Shown here in pieces: positions 38,741 to 47,799 of a stretch of 64,000 bases of DNA. Every line of letters begins with the position of its first letter. The stretch's first letter is position 1. Under the pieces are notes generated by a model. It was not told where the DNA came from, did no database searches, and worked only from the letters and a program-made list of their open reading frames with translations. Source of the DNA: Bacteroides sp. 43_108. GTDB lineage: Bacteria; Bacteroidota; Bacteroidia; Bacteroidales; Bacteroidaceae. The translations under genes and the position numbers were made by a program. The stretch lies in contig MNQS01000003.1 of NCBI GenBank assembly GCA_001915545.1, positions 46,696 to 110,695 of the forward strand. The letters are read 5' to 3'.

Positions 38741-39922
38741 ATGAAAGAACTTGCATTAAAGTACGGTTGCAACCCAAACCAGAAACCTTCACGCATATAC
38801 ATGGAGGAGGGAGAACTGCCTATCGAGGTACTCAACGGACGTCCGGGATACATCAATTTCCTTGATGCACTCAACAGCTGGCAGTTGGTAAAAGAGCTGA
38901 AAGCTGCTACAGGCATGCTGGCTGCGGCTTCATTCAAGCACGTGAGCCCTGCAGGTGCCGCCATCGGAATACCGATGAGCGATACGCTGAAGAAGATATA
39001 TTTCGTTGACGACGTGAAGGTTCCTCTGACACCGATAGCTACCGCTTACGCAAGAGCAAGAGGAGCAGACAGAATGTCGTCGTACGGCGACTTCATTGCG
39101 CTGAGCGACACTTGCGACGAGGCTACGGCTACGCTCATCAAGCGCGAGGTGTCGGACGGAGTCATCGCTCCCGACTACACTCCTGAGGCTCTGCAGATTC
39201 TGAAAGAGAAGCGCAAGGGCACATACAACGTCATAAAAATCGACCCTAACTATGTTCCGGCTCCTATTGAGCACAAGCAGGTGTTCGGCATCACTTTCGA
39301 GCAGGGACGCAACGAGGTGGATCTCTCTTCAGACACACTCTTCGAAAACATACCTACTCAGAACAAGAACTTCACGGAAGAGGCTAAGCGCGACCTGAAG
39401 ATTGCGCTCATCACACTGAAATATACTCAGAGCAACTCTGTGTGCTACGTGAAGGACGGACAGGCAATCGGTATCGGTGCCGGTCAGCAGAGCCGTATAC
39501 ACTGCACACGCCTCGCAGGAAACAAGGCCGATATATGGTGGCTGAGACAGCATCCGAAGGTGATGAACCTGCCGTTCAAGCAGGACATCAGACGTGCCGA
39601 CAGAGACAACACCATCGACGTGTACATCAGCGAAGACCATGACGACGTTTTGCGCGACGGCACATGGGAAATGTTCTTCACCGAGAAGCCTGAAGTTCTC
39701 ACAATGGAAGAGAAGAAGGCATGGATTGCACAGAACAAGGGCGTATGCCTCGGAAGCGACGCTTTCTTCCCATTCGGCGACAACATCGAAAGAGCTCACA
39801 AGAGCGGTGTTGAATACATTGCTCAGGCAGGAGGTTCCGTTCGCGACGACCATGTCATCGACACCTGCGACAAGTACGGCATCGCAATGGCATTCATCGG
39901 AATCAGACTTTTCCACCATTAA
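38741..39922 (+). CDS. Stand-alone AICAR transformylase (PurH C-terminal domain homologue)
   Basis: Transfers a formyl group from 10-formyl-THF to AICAR in purine synthesis. The 393 residues correspond to the transformylase half of bifunctional PurH with no IMP cyclohydrolase domain. The catalytic Lys-His pair is seen in SFKHVSPAGAA, and the family block NSVCYVKDGQAIGIGAGQQSR and the end IAMAFIGIRLFHH are present. Bacteroidetes often carry such a single-domain form as well as a full PurH elsewhere. It may be a housekeeping paralogue. A small basic-protein gene follows 56 bp after it. Confidence 0.92.
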   Translation: MKELALKYGCNPNQKPSRIYMEEGELPIEVLNGRPGYINFLDALNSWQLVKELKAATGMLAAASFKHVSPAGAAIGIPMSDTLKKIYFVDDVKVPLTPIATAYARARGADRMSSYGDFIALSDTCDEATATLIKREVSDGVIAPDYTPEALQILKEKRKGTYNVIKIDPNYVPAPIEHKQVFGITFEQGRNEVDLSSDTLFENIPTQNKNFTEEAKRDLKIALITLKYTQSNSVCYVKDGQAIGIGAGQQSRIHCTRLAGNKADIWWLRQHPKVMNLPFKQDIRRADRDNTIDVYISEDHDDVLRDGTWEMFFTEKPEVLTMEEKKAWIAQNKGVCLGSDAFFPFGDNIERAHKSGVEYIAQAGGSVRDDHVIDTCDKYGIAMAFIGIRLFHH

Positions 39923-39978
39923 TCAACCACAAGGCTGACGCCTGATTTTTTAAGCATCAACAAAAAAATATCAGACAG

Positions 39979-40191
39979 ATGGCTACAGACGACGAAATAA
40001 CTTATGCCATAATGAACGGCATAAACTTCGGAGGCGCAAAGAAGAACCGAAATGACAAATCCGACAAGGTGAGAACCAAGGCCAAAAAGAAAGGTTACCA
40101 GACGGGTGCTCACGGTTCGGGAGCTGCAAAGCACAAGGAAGAAATACGCCAAAGAAGGAAAAACAGACCTACGCAGAGAAAGGGCAGATAG
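39979..40191 (+). CDS. Small basic protein of unknown function
   Basis: A 70-residue open frame with an ATG, MATDDEITYAIMNGINFGGA, then a strongly basic Lys/Arg-rich tail ending NRPTQRKGR. Its base use resembles its neighbours, and it follows the AICAR transformylase gene on the same strand. I do not recognise it. The basic tail suggests RNA or DNA binding. It could be a chance frame, although the sharply two-part composition argues for a real gene. Confidence 0.5.
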   Translation: MATDDEITYAIMNGINFGGAKKNRNDKSDKVRTKAKKKGYQTGAHGSGAAKHKEEIRQRRKNRPTQRKGR

Positions 40192-40231
40192 GCAAAACAG
40201 ATGTAGGCCCGAAACCCTGAATGCATGAAAA

Positions 40232-40290
40232 CAGGCGGACACGCATACACGCTCACCCCCAAAGGAATGCGGTGCATGTGTGTCCGCCTG
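40232..40290 (+). terminator. Long hairpin after the small basic-protein gene
   Basis: A 15-bp stem (40232-40246 with 40276-40290, one G-T pair) with a 29-base loop, 40 bp after the stop codon. No T run follows directly, so it is a possible terminator or processing hairpin. The rest of the gap to the tmRNA promoter shows nothing. Confidence 0.45.
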
Positions 40291-40411
40291 CGTGTTTGCG
40301 GAGATGACAAAAAGCGCACACAACAGGCAGAAAATATATCCGAAAAGCAGGAAAAAGAGGAAGAATGTGCACTGGGGAAAGCATATATTCCACAAAAGAA
40401 AACGCTTGGGG

Positions 40412-40443
40412 TTTGGTAATGACAGCATTATCATGTATATTTG
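40412..40443 (+). promoter_or_regulatory. Promoter of the tmRNA gene
   Basis: TTTG at 40412-40415, a 20-bp spacer and TATATTTG at 40436-40443: a full Bacteroidetes promoter. The tmRNA begins 49 bp after the -7 box, leaving a precursor leader. Confidence 0.8.
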
Positions 40444-40492
40444 CGCCGTGTTTGTGCATGGAAGCATGCACGGCATTGCATCAACACACTCC

Positions 40493-40888
40493 GGGGCTGA
40501 CTGGATTTGACAGCAGGATGAAGTTGTATGTAAGCATGCAGAGCGTCGGTGATTTGCTCTATAATATCAGTCATCAAAAAATTATCTGGCGAAAACAATT
40601 ACGCTCTCGCTGCTTAATCGAAGCATAGTAGATAAGCTTTATTTCCCTGCAAGGCGGGGAAACGAGACATCGCCCTGAAAGCTACAAGTCCCGAAGCGTT
40701 CAGAACGGCGGTGCGGCAAAATCGGGAATAGTCGGCGGCGGCCTCGCGCCGCAGATGAAGCTTTAGAGGATAAGGTCGCGGTGGGTGGTCCAGGTCTTGC
40801 CGAGGCACGAAAACCGAAGTCTGGAATAAGCATGTAGAAAGCATAGGGCTTCCTTGTTTGGACGAGGGTTCAATCCCCTCCAGCTCCA
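40493..40888 (+). ncRNA. ssrA: tmRNA (transfer-messenger RNA)
   Basis: One-piece tmRNA that rescues stalled ribosomes. The 5' end GGGGCTG (40493-40499) pairs with CAGCTCC (40881-40887) to form the acceptor stem, and GGGTTCAATCCCC forms the T arm. The reading frame starts at 40588 and encodes the tag GENNYALAA, ending at TAA (40615-40617), the Bacteroidetes form. The bases after the acceptor are ACCC, so the final CCA is not fully encoded and must be completed by CCA-adding enzyme. The pseudoknot-rich region lies between tag and T arm. A promoter precedes it and a terminator follows. Confidence 0.96.
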
Positions 40889-40934
40889 CCCTTAAGAGCC
40901 ATGCAGGACATATTTATCCCGCATAAAGAGAAAT

Positions 40935-40977
40935 GAGGTCGTGTCACGGTTTGAAGGGACATGACCTCTTTTGCTTT
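40935..40977 (+). terminator. Intrinsic terminator of the tmRNA gene
   Basis: An 11-bp stem (40935-40945 with 40958-40968, one G-T pair) followed by TTTTGCTTTTT. It lies upstream of the Nim-like gene and argues against the earlier in-frame start for that gene. Confidence 0.85.
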
Positions 40978-41035
40978 TTATATGTGCAGTGAAAAACGCA
41001 CCCGTTTCTGTTTCATGAAAAACTTGCAGGAAAAA

Positions 41036-41521
41036 ATGAAATTCGACAATTCAAAAGTGAGAAGGCAGGACAGATTGCTCGACGAAGCCGAAGCCACTGA
41101 GCTTCTGAGAAAAGGTGAATACGGCATTATGTCAATGACCGGCAAGGACTCCGAACCCTACGGCATCCCAGTGAACTTCGCTTGGGACGGCGCATGCAGC
41201 ATATACATACATTGTGCGCCCGAAGGCCGTAAACTTGAATGTCTTAGGAATGACCCCCGTGCATCGTTCTGCATCGTCGGGCACACAAACGTGGTTTCAT
41301 CAAAATTCACGACCGGCTATGAAAGCATCGTCCTGAAGTGTACGGCATCGACACATCTTGAGGCAGAGGAAAGGATGCATGCCCTCAAACTTATTCTTGA
41401 GAAATACTCGCCCGAGGACATGGCCGTAGGACTTAAATATGCTGAAAAGTCGTTTGCGAGGACAGAAATAATCCGTCTTGACATAACAAGCTGGAGCGGA
41501 AAATGCAAGAGGGTGAAATGA
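41036..41521 (+). CDS. Nim-like pyridoxamine-phosphate-oxidase-fold flavoprotein
   Basis: A 161-residue split-barrel flavin-binding protein related to nitroimidazole-resistance (Nim) proteins. Visible blocks are VRRQDRLLDEAEATELL, GEYGIMSM, EPYGIPVNFAWD, IYIHCAPEGRKLECLRNDP and the C-terminal YESIVLKC segment. I took the ATG at 41036 because Nim proteins begin just before the (V/M)RRxDR block and because the tmRNA terminator occupies the upstream extension; an ATG at 41015 is also possible. It is probably a cytoplasmic FMN enzyme. Family members reduce or bind small substrates; drug inactivation cannot be assumed. Confidence 0.85.
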   Translation: MKFDNSKVRRQDRLLDEAEATELLRKGEYGIMSMTGKDSEPYGIPVNFAWDGACSIYIHCAPEGRKLECLRNDPRASFCIVGHTNVVSSKFTTGYESIVLKCTASTHLEAEERMHALKLILEKYSPEDMAVGLKYAEKSFARTEIIRLDITSWSGKCKRVK

Positions 41522-41561
41522 CACCGGAAACAAATTTCAAAAAACTAAAAAAATTATAGAG

Positions 41562-43559
41562 ATGAAAGAAGAAGAAATTGAAAAAGGCGGCGGATTGCCC
41601 GAGAACGCATTCCGTCCGCTCAAGCCGGGCGAGACGTACAATCCGCTTATGTCGCCCGACAAGGTTTATCGTGAGGTGACCCCGTGGTCAGTCATCTGGG
41701 GTGTTATAATGGCAGTGATATTCTCCGCCGCATCGGCCTATCTCGGCCTCAAGGTCGGTCAGGTGTTCGAAGCCGCCATACCTATCGCCATCATTGCCGT
41801 AGGTTTGTCGAGCGCCACCAAGCGCAAGGGAGCACTCGGCGAAAACGTGATGATACAGTCAATCGGTGCATGCTCGGGCGTCATCGTTGCCGGAGCCATA
41901 TTCACCCTCCCCGCCCTCTACATCCTTCAGGAGAAATATCCTGAGATGACGGTGAGCTTCGGTCAGATGTTCATCAGTTCACTGCTCGGAGGCATCCTCG
42001 GAATCCTCTTCCTCATACCTTTCCGCAAATACTTCGTCAAGAGCAAGCACGGCGAATACCCTTTCCCTGAGGCAACAGCCAGCACCCAGGTGCTCATCTC
42101 CGGCGAAAAGGGAGGCGATCAGGCAAAACCTCTCCTCATGGCAGGTCTTGTCGGCGGTCTCTACGACTTCATCGTCGGCACCTTCGGATGGTGGAACGAG
42201 AACTTCACAAGCCGTGTATGCGGATGGGGCGAAATGATTGCCGACAAGTTCAAGCTCGTGTTCAAAATCAATACTGGAGCCGCCGTTCTCGGCCTCGGCT
42301 ACATCGTAGGCTTGAAGTATGCGGCCATAATCTGTGCAGGTTCCGTTGCCGTATGGTTCATCATCGTCCCGGGCTTCTCGATGATATGGGGCGACGAAGT
42401 TCTGAACACATGGAACCCCGCCATCACCACAGCCGTGAAGGACATGTCGCCAGAAATGATTTTCAATGAGTATGCCAAGAGCATCGGCATCGGCGGCATC
42501 GCCATGGCAGGCATCATCGGCATCGTCCGTTCGTGGGGCATAATAAAGAGCGCCGTAGGCCTTGCTGCAAAGGAGATGGGCGGAAAGAAGTCAGAAGAGA
42601 AGGTTGAACGCACACAGAGAGACATACCGATGAAAATCATTGCCTTCGGTTCCATCTTCACAATACTTCTTATTGCACTGTTCTTCTATTTCGACGTGAT
42701 GCACGGAAACATCCTCCACACCGTCATAGCCATCCTCCTCGTTGCCGTAATCTCCTTCCTCTTCACCACCGTTGCCGCCAACGCCATAGCCATCGTGGGC
42801 ACAAACCCTGTTTCGGGAATGACGCTGATGACCCTCATCCTTGCTTCGGTCATCATGGTGGCAGTAGGATTGAGCGGAACCACCGGCATGGTCATATCCT
42901 TCCTCATGGGAAGCGTTGTCTGCACAGCCCTCTCCATGGCAGGCGGATTCATCACCGACCTCAAGATTGGCTACTGGCTGGGAAGCACACCGCGGAAGCA
43001 GGAGAGCTGGAAGTTCCTCGGCACTCTCGTCTCTGCAGCGACAGTAGGCGGAGTGATTATGGTGCTCAACGACCTCTACGGATTCACCAGCGGACAGCTC
43101 GCCGCACCTCAGGCAAACGCCATGGCCGCCGTCATCGACCCTCTGATGAACGGAGTTGAAGCTCCGTGGATACTCTACGGTGCAGGTGCACTGCTCGCCC
43201 TCATACTCACCTTCTGCAAGGTTCCTGCCCTGGCCTTCGCCCTCGGCATGTTCATACCTCTCAACCTCAACCTGCCTCTCCTCGTAGGCGGCGCCATCAA
43301 CTGGTACGTCACAACCAGAAGCAAGAACGAGGAAACCAACAACGCAAGAGGCGAAAAGGGCACACTGCTCGCTTCCGGATTCATTGCCGGAGGTGCACTG
43401 ATGGGTGTTGTCAGCTCAATACTGAAATACTACGAAATCAACTTCATCAACGAAGAGTGGCTTGCAAACCCTATGAGCGAAGTCGTTTCAATCGTTGCAT
43501 ACATCCTGCTCGTTGTCTTCCTCACAAAGGCAGCCATGAGCATCAAGAAGAAGGCATGA
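41562..43559 (+). CDS. OPT family oligopeptide transporter
   Basis: A 665-residue inner-membrane protein with about 14-16 hydrophobic helices, the oligopeptide transporter (OPT) superfamily in its prokaryotic form. Family blocks include LGLKVGQVFEAAIPIAI, GEYPFPEATASTQVL, NPVSGMTLMTL and GTLLASGFIAGGALMGV. These proteins import peptides or metal chelates by proton coupling. It starts 40 bp after the Nim-like gene and ends before paired terminators. Peptide uptake would fit the peptidase operon elsewhere in the window, but the substrate is unproven. Confidence 0.92.
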   Translation: MKEEEIEKGGGLPENAFRPLKPGETYNPLMSPDKVYREVTPWSVIWGVIMAVIFSAASAYLGLKVGQVFEAAIPIAIIAVGLSSATKRKGALGENVMIQSIGACSGVIVAGAIFTLPALYILQEKYPEMTVSFGQMFISSLLGGILGILFLIPFRKYFVKSKHGEYPFPEATASTQVLISGEKGGDQAKPLLMAGLVGGLYDFIVGTFGWWNENFTSRVCGWGEMIADKFKLVFKINTGAAVLGLGYIVGLKYAAIICAGSVAVWFIIVPGFSMIWGDEVLNTWNPAITTAVKDMSPEMIFNEYAKSIGIGGIAMAGIIGIVRSWGIIKSAVGLAAKEMGGKKSEEKVERTQRDIPMKIIAFGSIFTILLIALFFYFDVMHGNILHTVIAILLVAVISFLFTTVAANAIAIVGTNPVSGMTLMTLILASVIMVAVGLSGTTGMVISFLMGSVVCTALSMAGGFITDLKIGYWLGSTPRKQESWKFLGTLVSAATVGGVIMVLNDLYGFTSGQLAAPQANAMAAVIDPLMNGVEAPWILYGAGALLALILTFCKVPALAFALGMFIPLNLNLPLLVGGAINWYVTTRSKNEETNNARGEKGTLLASGFIAGGALMGVVSSILKYYEINFINEEWLANPMSEVVSIVAYILLVVFLTKAAMSIKKKA

Positions 43560-43610
43560 AACAACAAGCCTGACTGTTGAGACATACAGAGAGACACACA
43601 TGAAACATGA

Positions 43611-43661
43611 ATGACCGGTCCCCGACTGCACCATCAGCCATAAGGGCCCGGTCATTTTTTT
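43611..43661 (+). terminator. Intrinsic terminator after the OPT gene
   Basis: An 8-bp stem (43611-43618 with 43648-43655) extended by a GC-rich inner pairing, followed by seven Ts. It lies 51 bp after the OPT stop. Confidence 0.85.
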
Positions 43662-43664
43662 GCA

Positions 43665-43701
43665 TAAAAAAGAGGGGATACGTAACCGATACGTATCCCC
43701 T
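43665..43701 (-). terminator. Leftward intrinsic terminator with no assigned gene
   Basis: A perfect 11-bp stem (43674-43684 with 43690-43700) with a 5-base loop. On the minus strand it is followed by a T-rich run (TCTTTTTT). It faces left, but no minus-strand gene lies between it and marC, so it may guard against antisense transcription or end an unrecognised small RNA. Confidence 0.65.
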
Positions 43702-43938
43702 TGTTCAAATCTGCAAACGCTCCTGAAAACTATTATGAAACGTAAGTCCGAATGATACGGACACAATTAAACTGTGTAACCATATAACAATTATATATGC
43801 CATAAAGATTTGAAAATGACTGCAAACGTGCATATATTAACATCTTTTAATACCGCAGGCATCTTTACAGCGCAAAAACAAAGGGCATCGCAAAACATGT
43901 GCTCATAAAATTAATTAAAATCATTTTTTCCCTTTTAG

Positions 43939-43968
43939 TTGTCATTTTATATGTTTTACGTATTTTTG
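43939..43968 (+). promoter_or_regulatory. Promoter of the marC-like gene
   Basis: TTG at 43939-43941, a 19-bp spacer and TATTTTTG at 43961-43968. The ATG is 68 bp downstream of the -7 box. The AT-rich stretch between the leftward terminator and this promoter holds nothing else I can name. Confidence 0.7.
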
Positions 43969-44035
43969 CACTATAGCGGATTCCGAATACGCCCGCTTTG
44001 CAAAAAATTTGTAGTTGATTCTAAAACAAAAAACT

Positions 44036-44686
44036 ATGACGACCAACGTTATTACATTCGCCCTGCTGTGCTTCACGTCGTTCTTCACACTGACCAACCC
44101 TCTGGGCACAATGCCGGTTTTCCTTACCATGACGAACGGCATGGACAACGACGAGCGAAAGCGCATTGTGAGAAGGGCAACCATAATTTCCTTCATCATA
44201 CTCATGGTCTTCACCTTCTCCGGACAATTCCTCTTCAAGTTCTTCGGCATATCCACCAACGGTTTCCGCATAGCGGCAGGTTTCATAATTTTCAAAATCG
44301 GCTACGACATGCTTCAGGCGCGGTTCACCAGCACCAAGCTCAAGGACGAGGAAATCAGGGAATATGCCAACGACATAAGCATCACACCGCTCTCAATCCC
44401 AATGCTCTGCGGCCCCGGCGCCATTGCAAACGGCATCATGCTCATGGACGATGCCAAAACGTGGGATCTGAAGCTGACGCTCGTCGGCGTCATAGCGCTT
44501 GTCTACATACTGACATACCTCATTCTCAAGGAGTCGACACGCCTTGTGAAAGTCATCGGCGAAACCGGAAACAACGTGATGATGCGCCTCATGGGACTCA
44601 TACTGATGGTCATCGCCGTGGAGAGCTTCACCGGAGGCATCAAGCCCATCCTCACCGACATCATAAGGAACAGCATTGCGCAATGA
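44036..44686 (+). CDS. MarC/UPF0056 family membrane protein
   Basis: A 216-residue inner-membrane protein with six hydrophobic helices from the ATG at 44036; a TTG at 44015 would add a polar extension. MarC-family blocks are FFTLTNPLGTMPVFLTMT, GFRIAAGFIIFKIGYDML, TPLSIPMLCGPGAI and RLMGLILMVIAVESFTGGI. Function is poorly defined: the family was once linked to multiple antibiotic resistance and is now thought to include amino-acid exporters. It has its own promoter. The GH2 gene starts 70 bp after its stop. Confidence 0.9.
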   Translation: MTTNVITFALLCFTSFFTLTNPLGTMPVFLTMTNGMDNDERKRIVRRATIISFIILMVFTFSGQFLFKFFGISTNGFRIAAGFIIFKIGYDMLQARFTSTKLKDEEIREYANDISITPLSIPMLCGPGAIANGIMLMDDAKTWDLKLTLVGVIALVYILTYLILKESTRLVKVIGETGNNVMMRLMGLILMVIAVESFTGGIKPILTDIIRNSIAQ

Positions 44687-44756
44687 TGCGCACCCCCTTT
44701 ACACACGCTGAAAATCTTCACACCCGAAGCACTATAACTTATCTATATATTATAAT

Positions 44757-47645
44757 ATGAAAAACAATACAAACTGGAAGGCGGCCCTGATGGCACTGTG
44801 CATGACGGCCGCCACAGCTTCTGCCCAGGCACCCCACCCCGAACGCCACTACCTTTCGGGCACAGGCATCGACAACACCGCCACGTGGGACTTCTTCTGC
44901 TCAAAGGGACAGAACAGCGGAAAATGGAAAAAGATTGAAGTGCCGTGCAACTGGGAGCTCCAGGGCTACGGCAACTACACCTACGGACGATGGTACACCG
45001 TGCCCGACGAGAAGCCGAGCGACGAAGTCGGCACATACCGCCACAAGTTCAAGGCACCCCGTTCATGGAAAGGCCAGCGCGTCAAGATTTACTTCGACGG
45101 CGTGATGACCGATGCCGTCGTGAAGATAAACGGCACACAGGCAGGCGAGATGCACCAGGGAGCATTCTACCGCTTCAGCTACGACATCACCGACCTCATA
45201 AACTTCGGCAAGAACAACACCCTCGAAGTCGAAGTGGCAAAACAGTCGGCCAACAAATCCATCAACGCCGCCGAGCGCATGGCCGACTGGTGGCTCTACG
45301 GAGGCATATTCCGCCCCGTGTGGATTGAAGTCGTACCCCCTACCAACATAAACCACTTTGTCATCGACGCACGCAAGGACGGCCTCATGACCGTCGCCCT
45401 CGAGATGGAAGGCAACGCTACCGGCTACGAAGCATCGGTATCGCTGAAATCGCTCAAGACTGGCGAGAAAGTCATGACCGCCGACGGCCGCGACCGCCTG
45501 ACGCTGAAAATCGCCGACGGCGGCCGCGACCAGACGCTCAGCGGAGAGTGGAAGGACATTAAGAACTGGGACACCGAAAACCCCAACCTCTACACCGCCG
45601 AAATCACCCTCCGCGACAAGGACGGAAAGACCGTGCAGACAAGGCAGACGAGAGTGGGATTCCGCACCGTCGAGTTCTTCCCCCAGGACGGCATCTACCT
45701 CAACGGCACACGGCTTGTCGTGAAAGGCATCAACCGCCACTCCTTCTCTGTTGACGGCGGACGAACCACCTGCGCCGCCATGAGCCGTCAGGACGCCGAG
45801 CTCATCAAGCAGATGAACATGAACGCCGTGCGCTCCCACTATCCGCCCGACGAGCACTTCCTCGACATGTGCGACTCGCTCGGCCTCGTCTACCTCGACG
45901 AGCTTGCCGGATGGCAGAACTGCTACGACTCGCAGGTGGGTGCACGCCTCGCAGGCGAGATGGTGCGACGCGACGTCAACCACCCGTCCATCATCATCTG
46001 GTGCAACGGCAATGAGGGAGGATGGAACTACTCCACCGACAGCCTCTTCGCCAAGCACGACCATCTGCAGAAGCGCCACGTCATCCACCCGTGGGCCGAT
46101 TTCGACGACCTCGACACCCACCACTACCCTGCCTACCTCACCGGAGTTGCACGCTTCACCAACGGCTACAAGGTCTTCATGCCCACCGAGTTCATGCACG
46201 CCATGTACGACCAGGGCGGCGGAGCCGGCTTGAGAGACTTCTGGGACCGCTGGCTGACCAATCCCCTCTTTGCCGGAGGCTTCGTGTGGGTGTTCTGCGA
46301 CGAGGCGCCCAAGCGCACCGACAAGAACAACGTGCTTGATTCCGACAAATCCAACGCACCCGACGGAGTCGTAGGACCGCGCCGCGAGAAAGAAGGCAGT
46401 TTCTACGCCATAAGAGAACAGTGGTCGCCGATACAGCTGAAGCCGTTCTTCATCACCGACCACTTCGACGGCTCCTTCAAAGTGACGAACGAATACACCT
46501 ACACCTCCCTCAGCGCCTGCACGATGACCTACCGCGTGCTCTCGCTCGGCACACCGATGCAGAACGGCGGCCAAGCGTCTGAAATAGCCAAGGGCGCAGT
46601 AGCACTGCCCGACATCGCACCGGGCGAGACAGGCACCGCACGCTTCACCCTGCCCGAGAATTTCCGCGAAGGCGATGTGCTCGTGCTCGAAGCGTTCGAC
46701 AAGGAAGGCAAGAGCATCTGCACATGGAGCCGGACAATAAGTTTTGCCCGACAATACTTCGACCGCAAGATGGCGCAGACACCTGCCACACTCGAACTTG
46801 CCGAAAAAGCCACTGCATCCAACACCGACGGCACCGTCACGCTGAAGAGCGGAAAAGTCAGCGTCGACTTCGATGCAAATACAGGAATGATAAAGACCGT
46901 GCGTAGCGCCGGCACCGAAATACCGTTCAACAACGGCCCTGTGGCCGTAGGCATGAAGATGCGCTACGAGCCGTCGCTCAGCTACGTGCAGAACACCCCC
47001 GAGGGCGCCGTCTTCTGCGCCAAGTACAAAGGCGCCGCCGACTCCATCGTGTGGCGTCTCACCGACAAGGGCCTGCTCTACATGGACGCCGTGCTCCTCA
47101 ACAGAGCCTCCGGCGGAGGCGGATTCGACGATGCCTTCATGGACACCAAGGTCTACAACCTCGGCCTCACCTTCTCCTATCCCGAAACCGCATGCAAGGG
47201 CATGAAGTGGATGGGACGCGGCCCTTACCGCGTATGGAAGAACCGTATTGCCGGCACCAACTACAACATCTGGCACAAGGATTACAACAACACCATAACC
47301 GGCGAGAGCTACGACAATCTCATATACCCTGAGTTCAAGGGCTACCACGCCAACATGTACTGGGCAACCATCGAGAGCGACACCGCGCCGTTCACCGTCT
47401 ACTCCCGCTGCGACGGAGTCTTCTACCGCATCTTCACCCCTCAGGAACCCGAAGGACGCGCAAGAGGCCGACTCACCATGCCCGCCTTCCCCGAAGGCGA
47501 CATATCCTTCCTGCTCGACATCCCTGCCATACAGTCGTTCAAGCCGATTGAACAGCAGGGCCCGAACAGCCAGCCGGGCAACATACGCATCAAGTCGGGC
47601 GACGAAGGACTGAGAATCAACCTCATGTTCGATTTCAGAAAGTAA
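44757..47645 (+). CDS. Secreted GH2 beta-galactosidase-like enzyme
   Basis: A 962-residue GH2 enzyme with a signal peptide (LMALCMTAATASA, cut before QAPHP). The N-terminal sugar-binding domain (VPCNWELQGYGNYTY...) is followed by an Ig-like domain, the TIM barrel and C-terminal beta domains. The acid/base is Glu420 in NGNEGG and the nucleophile Glu478 in MPTEFMHA. The barrel has GINRHSFSVDGG and NAVRSHYPPDEHFLDMCD. The specificity is most likely beta-galactosidase, but related enzymes act on other beta-linked sugars. No SusC/SusD neighbours are present, so it probably supports the periplasmic stage of glycan use. Confidence 0.9.
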   Translation: MKNNTNWKAALMALCMTAATASAQAPHPERHYLSGTGIDNTATWDFFCSKGQNSGKWKKIEVPCNWELQGYGNYTYGRWYTVPDEKPSDEVGTYRHKFKAPRSWKGQRVKIYFDGVMTDAVVKINGTQAGEMHQGAFYRFSYDITDLINFGKNNTLEVEVAKQSANKSINAAERMADWWLYGGIFRPVWIEVVPPTNINHFVIDARKDGLMTVALEMEGNATGYEASVSLKSLKTGEKVMTADGRDRLTLKIADGGRDQTLSGEWKDIKNWDTENPNLYTAEITLRDKDGKTVQTRQTRVGFRTVEFFPQDGIYLNGTRLVVKGINRHSFSVDGGRTTCAAMSRQDAELIKQMNMNAVRSHYPPDEHFLDMCDSLGLVYLDELAGWQNCYDSQVGARLAGEMVRRDVNHPSIIIWCNGNEGGWNYSTDSLFAKHDHLQKRHVIHPWADFDDLDTHHYPAYLTGVARFTNGYKVFMPTEFMHAMYDQGGGAGLRDFWDRWLTNPLFAGGFVWVFCDEAPKRTDKNNVLDSDKSNAPDGVVGPRREKEGSFYAIREQWSPIQLKPFFITDHFDGSFKVTNEYTYTSLSACTMTYRVLSLGTPMQNGGQASEIAKGAVALPDIAPGETGTARFTLPENFREGDVLVLEAFDKEGKSICTWSRTISFARQYFDRKMAQTPATLELAEKATASNTDGTVTLKSGKVSVDFDANTGMIKTVRSAGTEIPFNNGPVAVGMKMRYEPSLSYVQNTPEGAVFCAKYKGAADSIVWRLTDKGLLYMDAVLLNRASGGGGFDDAFMDTKVYNLGLTFSYPETACKGMKWMGRGPYRVWKNRIAGTNYNIWHKDYNNTITGESYDNLIYPEFKGYHANMYWATIESDTAPFTVYSRCDGVFYRIFTPQEPEGRARGRLTMPAFPEGDISFLLDIPAIQSFKPIEQQGPNSQPGNIRIKSGDEGLRINLMFDFRK

Positions 47646-47676
47646 AGCCCGCAGAACATACACATGCACCCTTCAC

Positions 47677-47722
47677 GATTGGAGAGGACGGTAACAGCAT
47701 CACGCCGCCGCCCTCTCCAATC
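47677..47722 (+). terminator. Hairpin between GH2 and glycerate kinase genes
   Basis: An 11-bp stem (47677-47687 with 47712-47722) with a GC-rich inner extension, followed by TGCATTTTCCCC. A likely terminator for the GH2 gene. Confidence 0.6.
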
Positions 47723-47799
47723 TGCATTTTCCCCGACCATACACACATATACATACACACACTCTCCCCCGCACACGGAGAGAAAAACAGACAACAGAC

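Noticed and set aside
45063..47669. Very long minus-strand open frame of 868 codons opposite the GH2 gene
   Set aside because: It is the reverse-strand shadow of a GC-rich gene with strong codon bias. The GH2 reading is fully supported by catalytic motifs and a signal peptide.
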